Shown: positions 18,105 through 27,893, numbered from the stretch's first letter. The stretch is DNA of 64,000 bases from Novosphingobium sp. MW5 (GCA_025938935.1 JAPCWB010000001.1:2170001-2234000), one strand, 5' to 3'. The notes: a model not told the origin generated them from the letters alone. A program made the numbers and translations.

Positions 18105-19593
18105 GGAGGGCCTTCACTTGCCGGCGCAGCAGCTTGCCCATCTCGTTGTAGGGCAGCTCGGAGACGAAGGCGATTTTCTCGGGCACGCGGCTTGAGCGCA
18201 GGCGGGCGCGAACGAGTTCCTTGAGCTCGCCTTCGTCCGGCTGCTCATGGCCCGATCGGATGACAAGCGCCGCGCCCACGGCCTCGCCCCATTCGACCGA
18301 TGGCACGGCGCAGGCGCAGGCATCGGCGATGGCGGGGTGGGTCAGCAGGACGTCCTCGATCTCGCCGGGGCTCATGTTCTCCCCGCCGCGGACAATCACA
18401 TCGTCGGCGCGGCCGGAGAGGAAAAGGTAGCCGTCCTCGTCGATGTAACCGGCGTCGCGGGTGGGAAACCAGCCGCCTTCAACCAGCGCCGACTTGCCCT
18501 TGTATTCGCCCGAGACCTGGTCCCCGCGCACGTAGATTTCGCCGGGTTCGTTCGGGCCAAGAACCTTGCCGTCCTCGTCGCGGATCTCGATCTCCACGGT
18601 CGGCAGCGGCTGGCCGAGCGAGGAAAGGCGCGCGCGGACCTTCGGATCGTCCGAGGCGATGGCGGCGCGGTGCTCTTCGGGGCCGAGAAGGGCGATGGTG
18701 CTGCTCGTCTCGGTCAGGCCATAGGCATTGGTGAAGCCGGCGTCTGGGAAGCGTTCCAGCGCGCGGGTGATGACCTCCAACGGCATCTTGCCGCCGCCAT
18801 AGGCAATGGCGCGCAGGGACGACACATCAGTTCCGGGGGCCTTGTCGAATGCATCGATGATGCGGCCCAGCATGGTCGGCACGACGAAGGCATTGGTGAC
18901 CTTCTCGGCCTCGACCAGCGCCAGCCAGCCCTCGGGCGAGAAGGCGGGGAGCATCACGATCTTGCGACCCGCATAGATCGAGCTCATCAGCGCCGAAATG
19001 CCGGCGATGTGGTAAGGCGGCACGACGACCAGCGCGGCGTCGCTCTCTTCGGCCGAGGCGAATTCCACCGTGCCCAGAATATATCCGAGCAGGTTGGAAT
19101 GACGCAGGATGGCGGCCTTTGGCGCTGCCGTGGTGCCGCTGGTGAACAGCTGGACGGCCACGCCTTCGCCCATGTCATATTCGCGGGAATCGTCGGCGGG
19201 GACGGTTTCCTGCGCCTTGAGGCTGAATTCCTCTCGGCTGTAGACGGTGTGGCCCTGATCCCCGGCGATGCGCGCAACGCGCTCCTCGTCACCCACCACT
19301 AGGGCAGGGGCAATGCGTCCGAGCAGGGCGGCAAGGTCTTCGTCGGCGAGACGGTAATTCAGCGGGCAATAGGGCACGCCCGCCAAAGCCGCGCCGAACA
19401 GGGCGATGACCGAAGCCTCGCTCGATTCATCGAGCAGCGCGACATATTCCGCGCCCGATTCCTGGATCAGCTCGAAAGCCCCGCGCGCCGCGGCGAGCAG
19501 GTCGCCATAGGTCCAGCGCTTGCCATCGCAGACGAGGGCAACGCGGTCACCGCCGGCCTCTGCGGCCATTTCGAGGAGCAGGGAGATGTTCAT
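18094..19593 (-). CDS. AMP-forming acyl-CoA ligase
   Basis: This ANL-family ligase has 499 residues. The P-loop is 'VQLFTSGTTAAPKAAILRHS' near residue 150, A5 is 'TNAYGLTETSSTIALLG' near 290, the hinge motif is 'LFLSGRADDVIVRGGENMSP', and the C-terminal catalytic lysine lies in 'LPYNEMGKLLRRQVK'. All active elements are present. It should form an acyl-CoA from an unknown acid. It is the second gene of a minus-strand operon, with a 96-residue protein of unknown function upstream and the CoA-transferase overlapping downstream. Confidence 0.92.
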   Translation of the reverse strand: MNISLLLEMAAEAGGDRVALVCDGKRWTYGDLLAAARGAFELIQESGAEYVALLDESSEASVIALFGAALAGVPYCPLNYRLADEDLAALLGRIAPALVVGDEERVARIAGDQGHTVYSREEFSLKAQETVPADDSREYDMGEGVAVQLFTSGTTAAPKAAILRHSNLLGYILGTVEFASAEESDAALVVVPPYHIAGISALMSSIYAGRKIVMLPAFSPEGWLALVEAEKVTNAFVVPTMLGRIIDAFDKAPGTDVSSLRAIAYGGGKMPLEVITRALERFPDAGFTNAYGLTETSSTIALLGPEEHRAAIASDDPKVRARLSSLGQPLPTVEIEIRDEDGKVLGPNEPGEIYVRGDQVSGEYKGKSALVEGGWFPTRDAGYIDEDGYLFLSGRADDVIVRGGENMSPGEIEDVLLTHPAIADACACAVPSVEWGEAVGAALVIRSGHEQPDEGELKELVRARLRSSRVPEKIAFVSELPYNEMGKLLRRQVKALLAD

Positions 19594-19608
19594 GGGCGCG
19601 AGTGGCCG

Positions 19609-19899
19609 TCAGTCCGAGGCCGGAAGCGGTTTTGCGTCCTTGGTGGAAAGCGCGACGCCGTCGACGGAAAGCGAACCCTTGCCTGGCTTGACGCAGAGAA
19701 GTTCGAACTTGCCGTCCGCATCGACATAGCGCTTGCCCATGAGGGTGCCATTTGCGTGATCGGCGCTCAGCTCAGCGGGTTCGGCCGGCTTGGCCTCACC
19801 CATCGGCGCGCCGCCGCATTCGATCGTGCCTTCGCCGCACTTGATCACCATCACTTCGGTGTCGCAGGCCGCGCTCTTGAGCCGGGTACCGGGTTTCAT
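19609..19899 (-). CDS. Small cysteine-containing protein of unknown function
   Basis: I do not recognise this 96-residue protein with confidence. It starts MKPGTRLKSAACDTEVMVIK and has cysteines at about 12, 21, 28 and 69, with 'CGEGTIECGGAPMG' in the first third. There is no signal peptide or membrane segment. The arrangement could bind a metal, but the spacing is not a standard zinc ribbon or rubredoxin. The AAGGC before ATG supports the start. It lies 15 bases before the acyl-CoA ligase gene and is probably the first gene of that operon, so it may assist the ligase or CoA-transferase. Confidence 0.65.
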   Translation of the reverse strand: MKPGTRLKSAACDTEVMVIKCGEGTIECGGAPMGEAKPAEPAELSADHANGTLMGKRYVDADGKFELLCVKPGKGSLSVDGVALSTKDAKPLPASD

Positions 19900-20037
19900 G
19901 CCTTAAATCCTCGATCATTGCGCCCGGGAAGGCGCTCACACCCGGCTCTTACGCGTTCATCGAGGGCCAGCGCAAGGCAGCGGCCTGCCCGTGCGTGCAC
20001 TCTTCGCAGGCGCGTTATGCACTCGGGCCTCGCGGCG

Positions 20038-21268
20038 TCAGGCGATTGCGCCCTTGGCCTTGTATTCCTCGATCTTGTCCCAATCGATGCCCATTTCCAT
20101 CAGGACGATCTCGGTATGCTCCGACGCGATCGGCGAGCGGGTGGTGACAGTGGGCTCACCGTTCCACTGGACCGGGCCGCGAACCAGCTTGAGTGGCTTA
20201 TCGCTGCCGTCTGCTGCCTCGACCTCGATGATCATGTCATTGGCGAGCGCCTGCTCGTCGGTCAGCAGGTCCGCGAAGGTCTGGATCGGTGCCCACTGGC
20301 CCGTGTAGGTCTTGAGATGGTTGCGCCAGTACTCGAACGGCTGCGCGGCGAATGCCTTGACCAGGTAGTCCGAGCAGGCCCCGGCGTTTTCGAACAGCGA
20401 ACGGGCATCGGCAAACCGCGGGTCGTCGGCCAGTTCGGGCATGCCAACATGTTCGAACAGGCTGCGGATGTGTGCGGTGGGGGATAGCGTGCAGAGGTTG
20501 ATCGTCCCGCCATCCGACGTTGTGTAGTTGCCCTGGAACGGATTGCGCGATGCACCGCCCGAACCGGGCATGCTGTTGCGGGTCGTGATGCCGGTTTCCG
20601 CCACCTGCGCGATCAGCGCGCCCGAAGCCCAGATCGCCGTGCTCAGGAGCGAGACATCCATGACCGGTGCCTCGCCCGTGCGCTCGCGGTGGAGCAGCGC
20701 GGCGGAAATGCCGCCGGCGATGAACATGCCGCCGATCGAGATCGCCGAATGCCGGGATGCCCTGTCCAAGCGGTCCGTCCATTTCTTCCGGCGTCATGGC
20801 CATGGCGATGCCGCTGCGTGACCAGAAGGCCGTGCCATCAAATCCGCCGACGCCGGCTTCAGGCCCCTTGGCGCCGAACGCGCTGCCGCGGGCGTAGATG
20901 ATGTTGGGGTTCACGGCCTTGATGTCATCGACATCGAAGCCGAACTTCTTGCGCTGGTGCGGCAGGTAATTGGTCAGGAACACGTCCGACTGCTTGGCCA
21001 GCTCCAAAATGATCTCACGGCCTTCGGGGGTGGTGATATCGACACCGACCGAGCGCTTGCCGCGATTGGGGTGTTCGAACAGCGTGTGGCGCTGCGGGTC
21101 GAGGGTGACGCCGCCCATGTTGAGAAAGCCGCGCTGGGTATCGCCCCGCACGGGGTGCTCGATCTTGATAACGTCCGCGCCCCAATCGGCCAGAATCGCC
21201 CCTGCTGCCGGCACGAAGGTGTACTGTGCCACCTCGAGGACCCGGATGCCCTCCATTACCTTTGTCAT
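20038..21268 (-). pseudogene. Class III CoA-transferase (CaiB/BaiF) with a frameshift
   Basis: The N-terminal part begins 'MTKVMEGIRVLEVAQYTFVP' and carries 'GAILADWGADVIKIEHPVRG', a normal class III start. It runs to 'GQGIPAFGD'. The rest (GGMFIAGGISAALLHRERTG to the C-terminus 'EYKAKGAIA') continues in another frame. Deleting one base near 20740 gives the expected motif GDSIGGMFIAGG, so a 1-base insertion falls beside the catalytic aspartate codon. The intact protein would be about 409 residues. No other damage is visible, so this is either a fresh mutation or a sequencing error. Confidence 0.82.
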
Positions 21269-21569
21269 TCTGGTATCAACCCTATCCTTCATGCCGGCTT
21301 GCGGCATCCCATCGGCTTGTGTCCTGCGCGTTGATCCCGCTCGGCGCAACCGGGGCGCCATCGCTGCCACGATCAACGCCGTGAATGGTCCGTAACGTGA
21401 TCATCTGATCGCTCGTCCGATAAGCCTTAAGCCAGCAATTGCGGCGCTAGTTGCGTTTCCCACAAGTGCCCGTGCAATTTTTGCGCTTGCCGGAATTTTG
21501 AAAATTACTAACCGAGGTTACTAATGGGCCCGCGATTCTGCGAAGCGCCCGTCCGGAGTTCGTGATTTC
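21269..21569. other. Intergenic region between divergent genes
   Basis: This 301-base stretch separates the CoA-transferase start (minus) from the small secreted protein (plus). I see no coding frame. It is AT-richer than its surroundings near 21480-21525, where AATTTTGAAAATT forms a palindrome and TTGAAA is followed 15 bases later by TACTAA, a weak candidate promoter for the plus-strand gene. Confidence 0.4.
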
Positions 21570-21854
21570 ATGTCGAAGATCCTTCCCATTGTCCTGGCTG
21601 CTACGCTTGTCAGCTTCTCGGTGCTCCCGGTTGCCGTCCATGCCGAGGAAACGACCCAGGCGATCACCGCCGGCAAGGCGCTCTACAGCGCCAAGGGCAA
21701 CCGCATCGGCGCGATTTACCGCGTTACCCAGGCCGGTGCCGTGCAGATCATCCTCGAAGGCAAGCTGATCACCGTGCCCAGCGACACCCTGTCGCAGGCT
21801 GACGGCAAGATCGTGACCACGCTGACCAAGGCTGAACTGCTCAAGACCCGCTGA
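21570..21854 (+). CDS. Small predicted periplasmic protein
   Basis: This 94-residue protein has a clear Sec signal peptide: MSKILPIVLAATLVSFSVLP with a probable cleavage after AVHAEE (about residue 26). The mature part of about 68 residues, 'AITAGKALYSAKGNRIGAIY', 'VQIILEGKLITVPSDTLSQA', is predicted beta-rich, and the GNRIGAIYRV pattern resembles PRC-barrel-like surface proteins. I do not know its function. It stands alone, followed by a strong terminator, which suggests an independently expressed envelope protein. Confidence 0.75.
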   Translation: MSKILPIVLAATLVSFSVLPVAVHAEETTQAITAGKALYSAKGNRIGAIYRVTQAGAVQIILEGKLITVPSDTLSQADGKIVTTLTKAELLKTR

Positions 21855-21875
21855 TTCAGCGGATGCGCGAGATTT

Positions 21876-21906
21876 AGGGCGGCATCGAAAGGTGCCGCCC
21901 TTTTTC
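21876..21906 (+). terminator. Strong Rho-independent terminator
   Basis: AGGGCGGCA pairs with TGCCGCCCT around a small loop and is followed by a T-run (TTTTTCT), 21 bases after the stop of the small secreted protein. It also lies between convergent genes and could serve the MarR gene from the other side. Confidence 0.88.
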
Positions 21907-21921
21907 TATGCGCGGTAGCTG

Positions 21922-22293
21922 TCAGGCAAGGTTACGGCGGAGCTTTTCAAGCAGGCGGGCGAATTCGGCGAGATCGCCTTCCGAAAAATCGCGGAAGACG
22001 CGTTTTTCGTTCTCACGCGCATATTCGCCGAGGCGTTCCAGCATGGGCGTCGACTTTTCAGTCAGGTGAACGGCGCGGGCGCGGCGGTCGTTATCGGCCT
22101 CGGTACGCTTGAGGTAGCCATCGGCGCAGAGGCGGTCGATCAGGCGGCCCGCCGAAGCCTCCGACATTTCCAGTAATTCCGCGATCTTGCGCTGCGTTGT
22201 TCCGGGCATACGCGAGACAACAGCAATCAGCGCCCACTGCGAGCGCGTGACGCCGACATCGGCCACGCTGCGATCGAAGTCGTTGCGCAGCAT
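21922..22293 (-). CDS. MarR family transcriptional regulator (start uncertain)
   Basis: Winged-helix features are 'GVTRSQWALIAVVSRMPGTT', recognition helix 'IAELLEMSEASAGRLIDRL' and wing 'GYLKRTEADNDRRARAVHLT' with the DRR signature. From the first ATG the protein is 123 residues, short for MarR. In the same frame a further 32 sense codons upstream (ending 'HQREIGRLIILVGR') fit the missing first dimerisation helix, but contain no ATG, GTG or TTG. A rare ATC start at 22351-22353, 8 bases after GGGAGG, would give about 143 residues. The gene precedes the thiolase stop region, tail to head on the same strand. Confidence 0.8.
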   Translation of the reverse strand: MLRNDFDRSVADVGVTRSQWALIAVVSRMPGTTQRKIAELLEMSEASAGRLIDRLCADGYLKRTEADNDRRARAVHLTEKSTPMLERLGEYARENEKRVFRDFSEGDLAEFARLLEKLRRNLA

Positions 22294-22435
22294 GCGGCCG
22301 ACCAGGATGATCAGCCTGCCGATTTCGCGTTGATGGTTGCCTTGGCTTTCGATGGCGCCATCCTCCCGGGCAAGATGCCGCGATAATCCTTAGCAGGCTG
22401 GGAACGCTTGGCGAGTCCCCAGCTTGCCGATCTCG

Positions 22436-23692
22436 TCAGTCCATCCGCTCGATGATAATGGCGGGGGCCATGCCGCCGGCGGCGCACATGGTGATCAGGC
22501 CATAGCGGCCGCCCGTGCGCTCCAGCTCATCGAGAGCCGTGCCGATCAGGATGGCTCCGGTGCCGGCAATCGGGTGGCCGAGCGCAATCGAGCCGCCGTT
22601 GGGATTGACCTTGGCGCGGTCCAGATCGAGGTCGCGGATGAACTTCTCGACCACCACGGCGAAGGCTTCGTTGACTTCCCAGACGTCGATATCGTCCTTG
22701 GTAAGGCCAGCCTTGGCGAGGACCTTCTTCGCCGCCGGGACCGGCGCGTTGAGCATCAGCGTGGGGCAATCGCCGATCTCGGTCATGGCGACGATGCGGG
22801 CACGCGGCTTAAGGCCGTGTTCCTCCGCATATTCCTTGGATGCCAGCAGGATCGCCGAAGCGCCATCGACCACGCCAGAGGAAATACCGACATGGTGGAT
22901 CGGCTTGATGTCGACGTCAGGATAGACCTGGTTGATCAGCTGGCGATAGGTCTTGCCGTCCTTGGCCGAAGGCATGTCGAGGAACATCTCGAATGCCGGC
23001 TTCAGCTGGGCGAGGCCTTCAAGCGTGGTTTCGGGGCGGGGGTATTCCTCGTGGTCGAGGATCACGTTGCCTTCGTCGTCCTTGACCACGATGGTCGACT
23101 TGTCGAAGCGGCCCTCGGCGATAGCCTTTGCGGCGCGCTGCTGGCTTTCATAGCCGAGCTTCTCGAGGTCTTCGCGGCTGATGCCTTCCATCGCGGCGAT
23201 GGCATCGGCGGCCACGCCCTGGTTCGACTGCGGGTGCTTGGCCCGGAGACGCGGGTTGCCCGCGCCCATGCCGCCGCCGCCGAGCCCGGCCTCGCGCATC
23301 TTCATGCCGTACATGTTGACGTAGGACAGCATGTCCATGCCGCCCGAAATGGCAAGGTCATGCATGCCCGCCATGATCATGCCGGCGGCGAAATTGGTTG
23401 CGGTCAGCGAAGAGCCGCAGAAGCGGTTCAGCGTGACGCCGCCGGCCTTGACGTCATATCCAGCGTCCAGCGCGGCATTGCGGCCGATGTCGCCGGATTG
23501 CAGGCCGATCTGGCCCGAAACGCCCCAGATCACGTCATCGACGTCCGCGGTCTCGAGGTTATTGCGTTCCTTGAGCGCAGCGAGGACGCTGGCGGACAAG
23601 TGCTCCGGATGCATGGTGGAAAGCGCGCCCTTGCCCATCTTGCCGATGGAGCGGGGGGTGCGGACGGCGTCGATGATATAGGCTTCGGCCAT
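22436..23692 (-). CDS. Acetyl-CoA acetyltransferase (thiolase)
   Basis: The 418-residue thiolase has the nucleophilic cysteine in 'VTLNRFCGSSLTA' (Cys92), 'WEVNEAFAVVVEKF', the histidine in 'GGSIALGHPIAGTG' and the second cysteine in 'LITMCAAGGMAPA'. All four catalytic blocks are intact. It should cleave a 3-oxoacyl-CoA in the degradative direction, the last step of a beta-oxidation cycle. The group resembles FadA-type thiolases used in steroid side-chain breakdown, but that is inference. It starts 190 bases from the divergent exporter gene. Confidence 0.94.
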   Translation of the reverse strand: MAEAYIIDAVRTPRSIGKMGKGALSTMHPEHLSASVLAALKERNNLETADVDDVIWGVSGQIGLQSGDIGRNAALDAGYDVKAGGVTLNRFCGSSLTATNFAAGMIMAGMHDLAISGGMDMLSYVNMYGMKMREAGLGGGGMGAGNPRLRAKHPQSNQGVAADAIAAMEGISREDLEKLGYESQQRAAKAIAEGRFDKSTIVVKDDEGNVILDHEEYPRPETTLEGLAQLKPAFEMFLDMPSAKDGKTYRQLINQVYPDVDIKPIHHVGISSGVVDGASAILLASKEYAEEHGLKPRARIVAMTEIGDCPTLMLNAPVPAAKKVLAKAGLTKDDIDVWEVNEAFAVVVEKFIRDLDLDRAKVNPNGGSIALGHPIAGTGAILIGTALDELERTGGRYGLITMCAAGGMAPAIIIERMD

Positions 23693-23882
23693 GTCGGGCT
23701 CCGGATGCTGGTAAAGTCAGGCTTGGCACATGTGCGCCATTCCTTCGTTTTGCAATGCGGCGGGATAGGGCAAGTGCGCTTGCATCGTCGCGGCGATTGG
23801 GCCGTGCGGCCTTGTCATCGGCCAGAGGCTGAGGCAGCCTTGGGGCGACACGGCGCGAACAGCCGGAAAGGGGTGATTGCAA

Positions 23883-25544
23883 GTGCCAGAGAGCGGACAA
23901 GTGGCGAGCGGAGGGACTTTTGCGCCCCTGCGCGAAAAGACGTTCCGCCGCATCTGGACTTCCAGCCTGTTTTCCAACTTCGGCCAGCTGATCCTTGGCG
24001 TTGGCGCGGCATGGGAGATGACGCGGCTGAGCAAGGACCCCGGCATGGTCGCGCTGGTGCAGACCGCGCTGATGCTGCCGCTCATGCTCGTTGCAGTCCC
24101 CGCAGGCGCGCTGGCCGACATGTTCGACCGCCGCAAGATCGCGCTGACCGGCCTCGCGTTCTCGGCCGTTTCCGGGGCAATTCTCTGCGCACTGGCGTTC
24201 GCCGGCCTGACGACGCCGTGGATCCTTCTTGCCTTCTGCGTGCTGATCGGGGCGGGCGTCTCGCTCTACTCACCCTCGTGGCAAGCCTCGATTGGCGAGC
24301 AGGTATCGAACGAGCAGCTCCCGGCCGCCATTGCGCTCGGCACGATCAGCTATAACGTCGCGCGTTCGTTCGGGCCGGCGCTCGGCGGCCTGATCGTGCT
24401 CGCCTGGGGCGCGCAGGCGGCCTTTGCCATCAATGCGGCGGCCTATGTCCCGCTATGGATTGCCTTCCTGTTCTGGACGCGCCAGCACACGCCTTCGCGC
24501 CTGCCACCAGAGCGGCTTGACAGGGCCATCGTCACCGGCGCCCGCTATGCACTACACGCGCCGCAAATCCGCTCGATCCTTGCCCGCGCCTTCCTGTTCG
24601 GTTTCGCCAGCGCCCCGCTCAGCGCGCTGGCGCCCCTGATCGCCAAGGACCAGTTGCAGGGCAATGCCGGCACTTATGGCCTGATGCTGGGAGCGGCCGG
24701 TGTCGGGGCGGTGCTCGGCGCACTGATGATCGCGCAAGTACGCAAGGCGATAGGCACCGAGCGGGCCGTGCGGCTGCTTGCCGTGGCGACGGGCGCATTC
24801 ATGGTGGTCATCGCCTTCAGCACTTCGCTGCCGGTGGTGCTGGTCGCCATGTTCTTTACCGGCGCCTGTTCGATCATGTCCTATTCGATGCTCAATGTAG
24901 GCGTGCAGTTGACCGCGCCGCGCTGGGTTACGGCGCGGGCGCTCTCGCTCTATTCCTCGGCACTGACGGGCGGCATAGCCATCGGCTCGGCGGTCTGGGG
25001 GGCACTGGTTGCGCATTACGGACTGCCAGCGGTGTTTGCCGTTTCGGGCTTCGCTGTCATGGCAACGATGGTGGTTGGCCTGATCTCGCCCCTGCCGCAC
25101 AGCGATGGCGAGGGGCAGGATACCATCGGTCTGGCCAACGCCATGGACGTCTCGCTCGACCTCTCGATGCGGTCCGGTCCGATCTGCGTCGAGATTGAAT
25201 ACGATGTCGATCCCGATCTGGCCCGCGACTTCTATGACGTGATGCGCCGGGTGCAGAAGGTGCGGATGCGCAATGGCGGGTTCAACTGGACCATCTCGCG
25301 CGACATAGGTGCGCCGAATATCTGGCTCGAGCGGTACCATTGCCCGACCTGGGGCGATTACCTGCGCATGCGCGACCGCTACACCACGGCGGACAGCGAG
25401 ACACAGGCGGAGGCCGATGCCTTCAACCGGTCCGGCCACGGCACCCGCGTGCGCCGCTGGCTTGAGCGGCCCTATGGCTCAGTGCGCTGGAGGGCAGATT
25501 CTCCGGACCCGAAGGTCGGCACAATCAACTACATGGGGCCATGA
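23883..25544 (+). CDS. MFS exporter, transmembrane secretion effector (MFS_3) type
   Basis: The 553-residue protein has a 12-helix MFS domain over about residues 15-400, with motif A as 'GALADMFDRRKIALTGLAFS' between helices 2 and 3. It also has a soluble C-terminal extension of about 150 residues ('GPICVEIEYDVDPDLARDFY' onward). The extension is a ferredoxin-like monooxygenase-type domain characteristic of the MFS_3 family. Such proteins export siderophores, drugs or toxic intermediates. I chose the GTG start because GGAAAGGGG lies at proper distance; a TTG two codons upstream is too close to it. It is divergent from the thiolase gene. Confidence 0.87.
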   Translation: MPESGQVASGGTFAPLREKTFRRIWTSSLFSNFGQLILGVGAAWEMTRLSKDPGMVALVQTALMLPLMLVAVPAGALADMFDRRKIALTGLAFSAVSGAILCALAFAGLTTPWILLAFCVLIGAGVSLYSPSWQASIGEQVSNEQLPAAIALGTISYNVARSFGPALGGLIVLAWGAQAAFAINAAAYVPLWIAFLFWTRQHTPSRLPPERLDRAIVTGARYALHAPQIRSILARAFLFGFASAPLSALAPLIAKDQLQGNAGTYGLMLGAAGVGAVLGALMIAQVRKAIGTERAVRLLAVATGAFMVVIAFSTSLPVVLVAMFFTGACSIMSYSMLNVGVQLTAPRWVTARALSLYSSALTGGIAIGSAVWGALVAHYGLPAVFAVSGFAVMATMVVGLISPLPHSDGEGQDTIGLANAMDVSLDLSMRSGPICVEIEYDVDPDLARDFYDVMRRVQKVRMRNGGFNWTISRDIGAPNIWLERYHCPTWGDYLRMRDRYTTADSETQAEADAFNRSGHGTRVRRWLERPYGSVRWRADSPDPKVGTINYMGP

Positions 25545-25654
25545 TCGCTCCGGCGAAGTTTCATTTTCGCTTTGTGCTTTGAATGGGAATGGCCAGCCCA
25601 TAACCTTCCAGTCAGCCGCGGCAAAAGGACCGCAGGATGACAGAGGAGGGGTTC

Positions 25655-27883
25655 ATGAAGGCTTTTCAATTGAAACTCGTGGCATCGGTTATCGCGCTCG
25701 GCATGGCCGGCGCTGCGATGCCCGCCATGGCGCAATCGACCGACAGTGAAGATGCTGCCAATGCCGACGAAATCGTCGTCACCGCGCAGCGCCGCTCGGA
25801 AAAGTCGGTCGACGTGCCGATCACGATCACCGCGATCAACGCGACGCAGCTCGAAACCGCCAATGTCCAGAACCTTGCCGACATCAGCAAGCTGACCCCG
25901 GCGCTGCGCTTCGACAATGCGGGCGGCTGGTTCCAGCCGACGATTCGCGGCGTCGGCACGCCGGTCGCCACCTCGGGCGGCGGCGCCAATGTCGGCATCT
26001 ACATCGACAATTTCTATTCGCCCAACCCGCTCGCTGCCAACTTCCAACTGATGAAGGTGGAGGGCGTCGAAGTGCTCAAGGGTCCGCAGGGCACCCTGTT
26101 CGGCCACAACACCACCGGCGGCGCGATCCTCGTCCGCACTGCCGATCCCAGCACCGAAACCGGAGGCCAGATCAAGTCGAGCTATGGCCGTTTCGATGAA
26201 TATCGGACCCAGGCCTATTTCACGACGGGCCTTGGCGAGAACATCGCCTTCGACCTTGAAGGCATGTATTCGCGCGGCGACGGCTGGCTGACCAACGTGG
26301 TCAGCGGCTTCCCGCAGGGCCGGTTCGAAAACTGGTCGGTGCGCACGGGCCTGAAGTTCGACTTCTCCGACAGCGCCTCGCTGCTGCTGCGCTACCAGCA
26401 TGCCGAAACCGACGATCCCACCCCCGCGCTTACCGCGACTTATCGCGATCCCGTATTCGGCAGCGGCGCGCCGTGGTTTGCGGCTCCGGCCGATGTGACC
26501 TTCAATCCCGACCAGATCGCCTCGCGCCACAAGCAGCACATCCGCAGCAAGACCGATATCGTCCAGGCAACGATCAAGGCCGACCTCGGCTTTGCCGACC
26601 TTTCCAGCTATACCCAGTACCGCACCGAAAAGTCGGACATGAGCCTGACGCTCAGCTACAACGGCACCGGGATCTTCGAAATCGGCCTGCCGGTGGAGAA
26701 CAAGACCTGGAGCCAGGAAGTCATCCTCACTTCCAAGCCGGGCGGCCCGCTGCAGTGGACTGCAGGTGTCTTCGCCTTTGGCAACAAGGACGTGTGGAAG
26801 GTCTTTTCGGACAATGCCCAGCCCAACCGCGTGCGCATCGGCGGTTCAGGCACCAACACGAAGACCATCGCCGCCTTTGCCGACATGACCTACGCGCTGA
26901 GCGACAAGCTGTTCCTCACCGCAGGCGGCCGCTTCTCGCATGACAGTGTGACTGACGCCTATTTCAACACCTTCGCGCTGGCGCCTTTCAATCCCACATT
27001 CCCGCAACCGCTCGCCGATATTTCGAGCGACCATTTCACCCCGCGCGCCGTGTTGCGCTACAAGCCGGATGACCGTTCGAGCATTTATGCCTCGTACACG
27101 CAGGGCTACAAATCGGCGATCATCGATGCTGGCGGTTCGTGCCAGAACGCGCCTTATGTCTGCAATAATGTGAAGCCGGAAAAGATCGACGCGTTCGAGC
27201 TTGGCTACAAGTATTCCGGTAACGGCTTCTCGGCCGATCTCTCGGCGTTCTACTACGACTACAAGAACCTGCAGGTCTCGGTTTACCTCGCGGGCCGCGC
27301 CAACATCATCAATGCGGCCAATTCCGAGATTTACGGGCTCGACGGCCAGTTCAGCTACAAGGTGAGCGATGCCTTCACGCTGAATGCCGGCGCGGCATGG
27401 ACCCATGCCCGTTATAAACAGTTCAACAACGCGCCGGTCTATACTCCGTGCCGGGTCTTCCCGGCCGGCAGCGGCGCGAACTGCCTTGATCCGGCAGTGC
27501 TGAACAACGGCGTGACCTTCCTCGTCATTCCCACCAACCTGACCAATGCCACGATGCAGCGCACACCGGAATTCACCGCCTCGGTCGGCGCGCGCTATTC
27601 GGCGGATCTCGCTGGCGGCAAGCTCGACCTCAGCGGCAACCTCTACTACTCGTCGAAGTTCTTCTTCGGTCCCTCGGGCATCCAGTTCCCGCAGGATGGC
27701 TATGCCACGCTGGCCTTGCGGGCAGCCTGGACCGACCCCAGCGACAGCCTGACCCTGGCCGTCTATGGTGAGAACGTGACCAACAAGCGCTACCTGACGC
27801 AGGTCCAGTATTCGAACTTCGGCATTGGCGCGAACTGGTCGAAGCCGGCCAGCTATGGCGTCGAAGTCGGCGTGAAATTCTAA
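25655..27883 (+). CDS. TonB-dependent outer-membrane receptor
   Basis: The complete receptor has 742 residues. The signal peptide ends at 'AGAAMPAMAQSTDS' (about residue 26), followed by 'ADEIVVTAQRRSEKSVDVPI' at the plug start and the plug motif 'VLKGPQGTLFGHNTTGGAIL'. The barrel closes with 'PASYGVEVGVKF' and a terminal Phe. The start ATG follows a strong AGAGGAGGGG site; a second ATG 6 codons upstream is less well placed. A long hairpin follows the stop. The ligand is unknown, but the position next to P450 and CoA genes suggests the substrate of the same pathway. Confidence 0.95.
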   Translation: MKAFQLKLVASVIALGMAGAAMPAMAQSTDSEDAANADEIVVTAQRRSEKSVDVPITITAINATQLETANVQNLADISKLTPALRFDNAGGWFQPTIRGVGTPVATSGGGANVGIYIDNFYSPNPLAANFQLMKVEGVEVLKGPQGTLFGHNTTGGAILVRTADPSTETGGQIKSSYGRFDEYRTQAYFTTGLGENIAFDLEGMYSRGDGWLTNVVSGFPQGRFENWSVRTGLKFDFSDSASLLLRYQHAETDDPTPALTATYRDPVFGSGAPWFAAPADVTFNPDQIASRHKQHIRSKTDIVQATIKADLGFADLSSYTQYRTEKSDMSLTLSYNGTGIFEIGLPVENKTWSQEVILTSKPGGPLQWTAGVFAFGNKDVWKVFSDNAQPNRVRIGGSGTNTKTIAAFADMTYALSDKLFLTAGGRFSHDSVTDAYFNTFALAPFNPTFPQPLADISSDHFTPRAVLRYKPDDRSSIYASYTQGYKSAIIDAGGSCQNAPYVCNNVKPEKIDAFELGYKYSGNGFSADLSAFYYDYKNLQVSVYLAGRANIINAANSEIYGLDGQFSYKVSDAFTLNAGAAWTHARYKQFNNAPVYTPCRVFPAGSGANCLDPAVLNNGVTFLVIPTNLTNATMQRTPEFTASVGARYSADLAGGKLDLSGNLYYSSKFFFGPSGIQFPQDGYATLALRAAWTDPSDSLTLAVYGENVTNKRYLTQVQYSNFGIGANWSKPASYGVEVGVKF

Positions 27884-27893
27884 GAACAATCCG

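Noticed and set aside
22424..24355. 643-codon open frame on the plus strand
   Set aside because: It is antisense to the thiolase and out of frame with the MFS gene; the thiolase has all active-site blocks and this frame has no recognisable motif.
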